Shown one piece after another: positions 62,735 through 64,000 of a stretch of DNA of 64,000 nucleotides. Location: NCBI RefSeq assembly GCF_009720735.1, contig NZ_WNKU01000005.1, positions 62,001 through 126,000 on the forward strand, read 5' to 3'. The translations under genes and the position numbers were made by a program. Position 1 is the stretch's first letter. The number at the start of each line of letters is the position of its first letter. The notes under the pieces are model-generated. The model did not search any database and was not told where the DNA came from. It saw only the letters and a program-made list of their open reading frames with translations. This stretch comes from Heliobacterium mobile (GTDB lineage Bacteria; Bacillota; Desulfitobacteriia; Heliobacteriales; Heliobacteriaceae).

Positions 62735-63586
62735 TTGATTCGTTGCCAGCCTATTGGCGTATTTGATTCGGGTGTCGGCGGGTTTACTGTGGCCCGTGAA
62801 GTTTTCCGGCAATTGCCGGGAGAAGAGATACTCTATTTTGCCGATACAGCCCATGTACCCTACGGACCACGGCCTGCCGATGAGTTGGTCCGCTTTGCCT
62901 TCGAGATCGTCACCTTTTTGATCTCCGAAGGCGCCAAACTGATTCTTGTGGCCTGCAACACCAGCTCTTCGCTGGCCCTTGACTTGCTTCAGGAGCATTT
63001 TTCCGTTCCGATTGTAGGCGTGGTGAATCCCGGCGCAGAGGAAGCCGTAAGCGTCAGTAAAAACGGACGCATCGGTGTTTTGGCGACGGAAGCGACGATC
63101 CGCAAAGGGGCTCACGCCCAGCGCATCTTTGAACTGAAGGGGCGAGCAAAAGTTTTTGGGCAAGCTTGTCCCCGTTTTGTTCCGCTTGTAGAGACGGGCC
63201 GTTACCTCGGGTCTGAGGCTCGGCAGGCTTCCCGCGAATACTTAACCCCTTTGTTAGAAAAGAACATCGATACGATTATTTTAGGGTGTACCCATTATCC
63301 TTTCTTGGAGCCGATCATTCGGGACACGATCGGTAAAGAGATCGCTCTGGTTGACCCGGCTTGTCAGACTGTGGCACAGGGAAAAGAACTGATCGAAAAG
63401 GGAATCGTCTCGCCCAGGGACCCTCGTCTGGGAAAACCACGCCATCGTTTTTATGTAAGCGGAGATCCGCAAGCTTTTGTTCGGGTCGGGAGTCCCCTCA
63501 TCGGAGGACGCCTTTTGACCGATGTTCAGCAGGTTTGCTTGGATGGCATTTTGGACAGGGAAAATCAAAAAGTGGTTATCGCCTAA
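62735..63586 (+). CDS. murI: Glutamate racemase
   Basis: 283 residues from TTG after AGGAGTGAGG. Both catalytic cysteines are present: LVACNTSSSLAL (about 73) and IILGCTHYPFLEP (about 184), with VFDSGVGGFTVA near the N-terminus. Makes D-glutamate for murein. The neighbouring amidase fits a cell-wall gene group. Confidence 0.97.
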   Translation: MIRCQPIGVFDSGVGGFTVAREVFRQLPGEEILYFADTAHVPYGPRPADELVRFAFEIVTFLISEGAKLILVACNTSSSLALDLLQEHFSVPIVGVVNPGAEEAVSVSKNGRIGVLATEATIRKGAHAQRIFELKGRAKVFGQACPRFVPLVETGRYLGSEARQASREYLTPLLEKNIDTIILGCTHYPFLEPIIRDTIGKEIALVDPACQTVAQGKELIEKGIVSPRDPRLGKPRHRFYVSGDPQAFVRVGSPLIGGRLLTDVQQVCLDGILDRENQKVVIA

Positions 63587-63612
63587 GGCTCATAGGATGG
63601 ATGTAGACAGAG

Positions 63613-64000
63613 ATGACAAAGAAAATCGGCTTGACGACCACCGTACCTGTAGAGATCCTTTACGCAGCCGGTATGGTTCCGGTCGACTTAAATAATATTT
63701 TTATCGCAGGAGATGCGCCCGGTAAAGCCGTAGACTCGGCGGAACAAGCGGGATTCCCTCGCAACGTTTGCGGTTGGATCAAAGGGCTTTATACGACGCT
63801 TTTAGAATCGAATGATATCCGGGAAGTCGTGGCGGTGACTCAAGGGGACTGTTCCAATACACATGCATTGATGGAAACATGGCAGTTAGCAGGCGTAAGG
63901 GTCTATCCCTTCGCCTTTCCCTATGATCGGGACTATGACCTGCTCAAGCTCCAAATGGAGAAGTTGATCTCTGCCTTCGGCACCGATTGGGAGCAAGTAC
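63613..64000 (+). CDS. 2-hydroxyacyl-CoA dehydratase D/HgdB-like subunit (3' end cut by window)
   Basis: The first 129 residues are visible: MTKKIGLTTTVPVEILYAAG, MVPVDLNNIFIAGDA, FPRNVCGWIKGLYTTLLES and VAVTQGDCSNTHALMETW. This is the pattern of the COG1775 subunit, whose cysteines hold a 4Fe-4S cluster that takes part in radical dehydration of acyl-CoA or in related ATP-driven reductions. The partner activator ATPase is probably beyond the edge. Without it, the exact reaction cannot be told. Confidence 0.8.
   Translation, partial: MTKKIGLTTTVPVEILYAAGMVPVDLNNIFIAGDAPGKAVDSAEQAGFPRNVCGWIKGLYTTLLESNDIREVVAVTQGDCSNTHALMETWQLAGVRVYPFAFPYDRDYDLLKLQMEKLISAFGTDWEQV

Overview
The window reads as chromosomal DNA of an anaerobic, spore-forming, motile clostridial Firmicute. 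Base composition looks close to half G+C (estimated by eye). Evidence for this: strong GGAGG ribosome binding sites with many TTG and GTG starts, GerM-type (GerMN) lipoproteins, a SH3b-amidase, rubredoxin and rubrerythrin, four methyl-accepting chemotaxis proteins, CheC/STAS genes, a PduL enzyme and a DUF1858 redox protein. The type III polyketide synthase/methyltransferase pair and the overall mix would suit heliobacteria or another Peptococcaceae-like clade, but no photosynthesis gene lies here, so this is an inference. No CRISPR array, prophage or insertion sequence is visible.

Layout. 0-7 kb: the C-terminal part of Tex, methylglyoxal synthase, a soluble chemoreceptor, an SfsA-GIY-YIG fusion nuclease, a decayed second copy of mgsA that keeps its promoter, a small DMT transporter and a P-loop/Asp23-like protein. 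6.8-7.7 kb: about 700 bases without a credible protein gene but rich in hairpins and ending in a + strand terminator (candidate large structured RNA), next to a tRNA-Pro/tRNA-Tyr operon on the - strand. 7.8-10.4 kb: a coiled-coil peptide, a two-helix membrane protein with a kinase-dimerisation-like tail, and an NtrC-like regulator that has lost the sigma-54 contact loop. 10.4-14 kb: alkylpyrone-type PKS with its methyltransferase, RNase P RNA with tandem promoters, and a membrane-anchored phosphoesterase. 14-25 kb: cNMP/CBS/DUF294 protein with DnaQ-like exonuclease, a GerMN lipoprotein, an epoxyqueuosine-reductase-like iron-sulfur protein, a globin-coupled chemoreceptor, CapA, an M1 peptidase with a membrane partner, and several very small genes.

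26-33 kb: a DUF2318/ABC (FtsX-type) exporter-like operon and a BaeSR-like two-component system. 33-39 kb: YitT protein, tandem HD-GYP protein, a low-complexity protein and a CHASE4 chemoreceptor. 39-43 kb: a MacA-ATPase-MacB operon with a zinc-ribbon and a small membrane protein, then a MidA-like methyltransferase. 43-53 kb: rubredoxin, rubrerythrin, PHP phosphoesterase, QueD, two genes of unclear role, STAS-CheC and STAS-chemoreceptor gene pairs, DUF1858, PduL, HD-GYP, second YitT. 53-64 kb: SNF2 helicase, a synthesis/flip/transfer glycosylation set (GT2, EamA, GT-C), TauE/SafE split into two overlapping genes of which one seems to start at AUU, ZIP transporter, second GerMN lipoprotein, amidase, glutamate racemase and the start of a 2-hydroxyacyl-CoA dehydratase-like gene.

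The genes mostly form short operons: stop/start overlaps of about four bases link the two-component pair, the MacAB set and several gene pairs. Signal sensing dominates: four chemoreceptors with different input domains, two HD-GYP proteins, three STAS/CheC regulators and two response regulators. The least explained parts are the structured region at 6.8-7.5 kb and the degenerate regulator module beside it.
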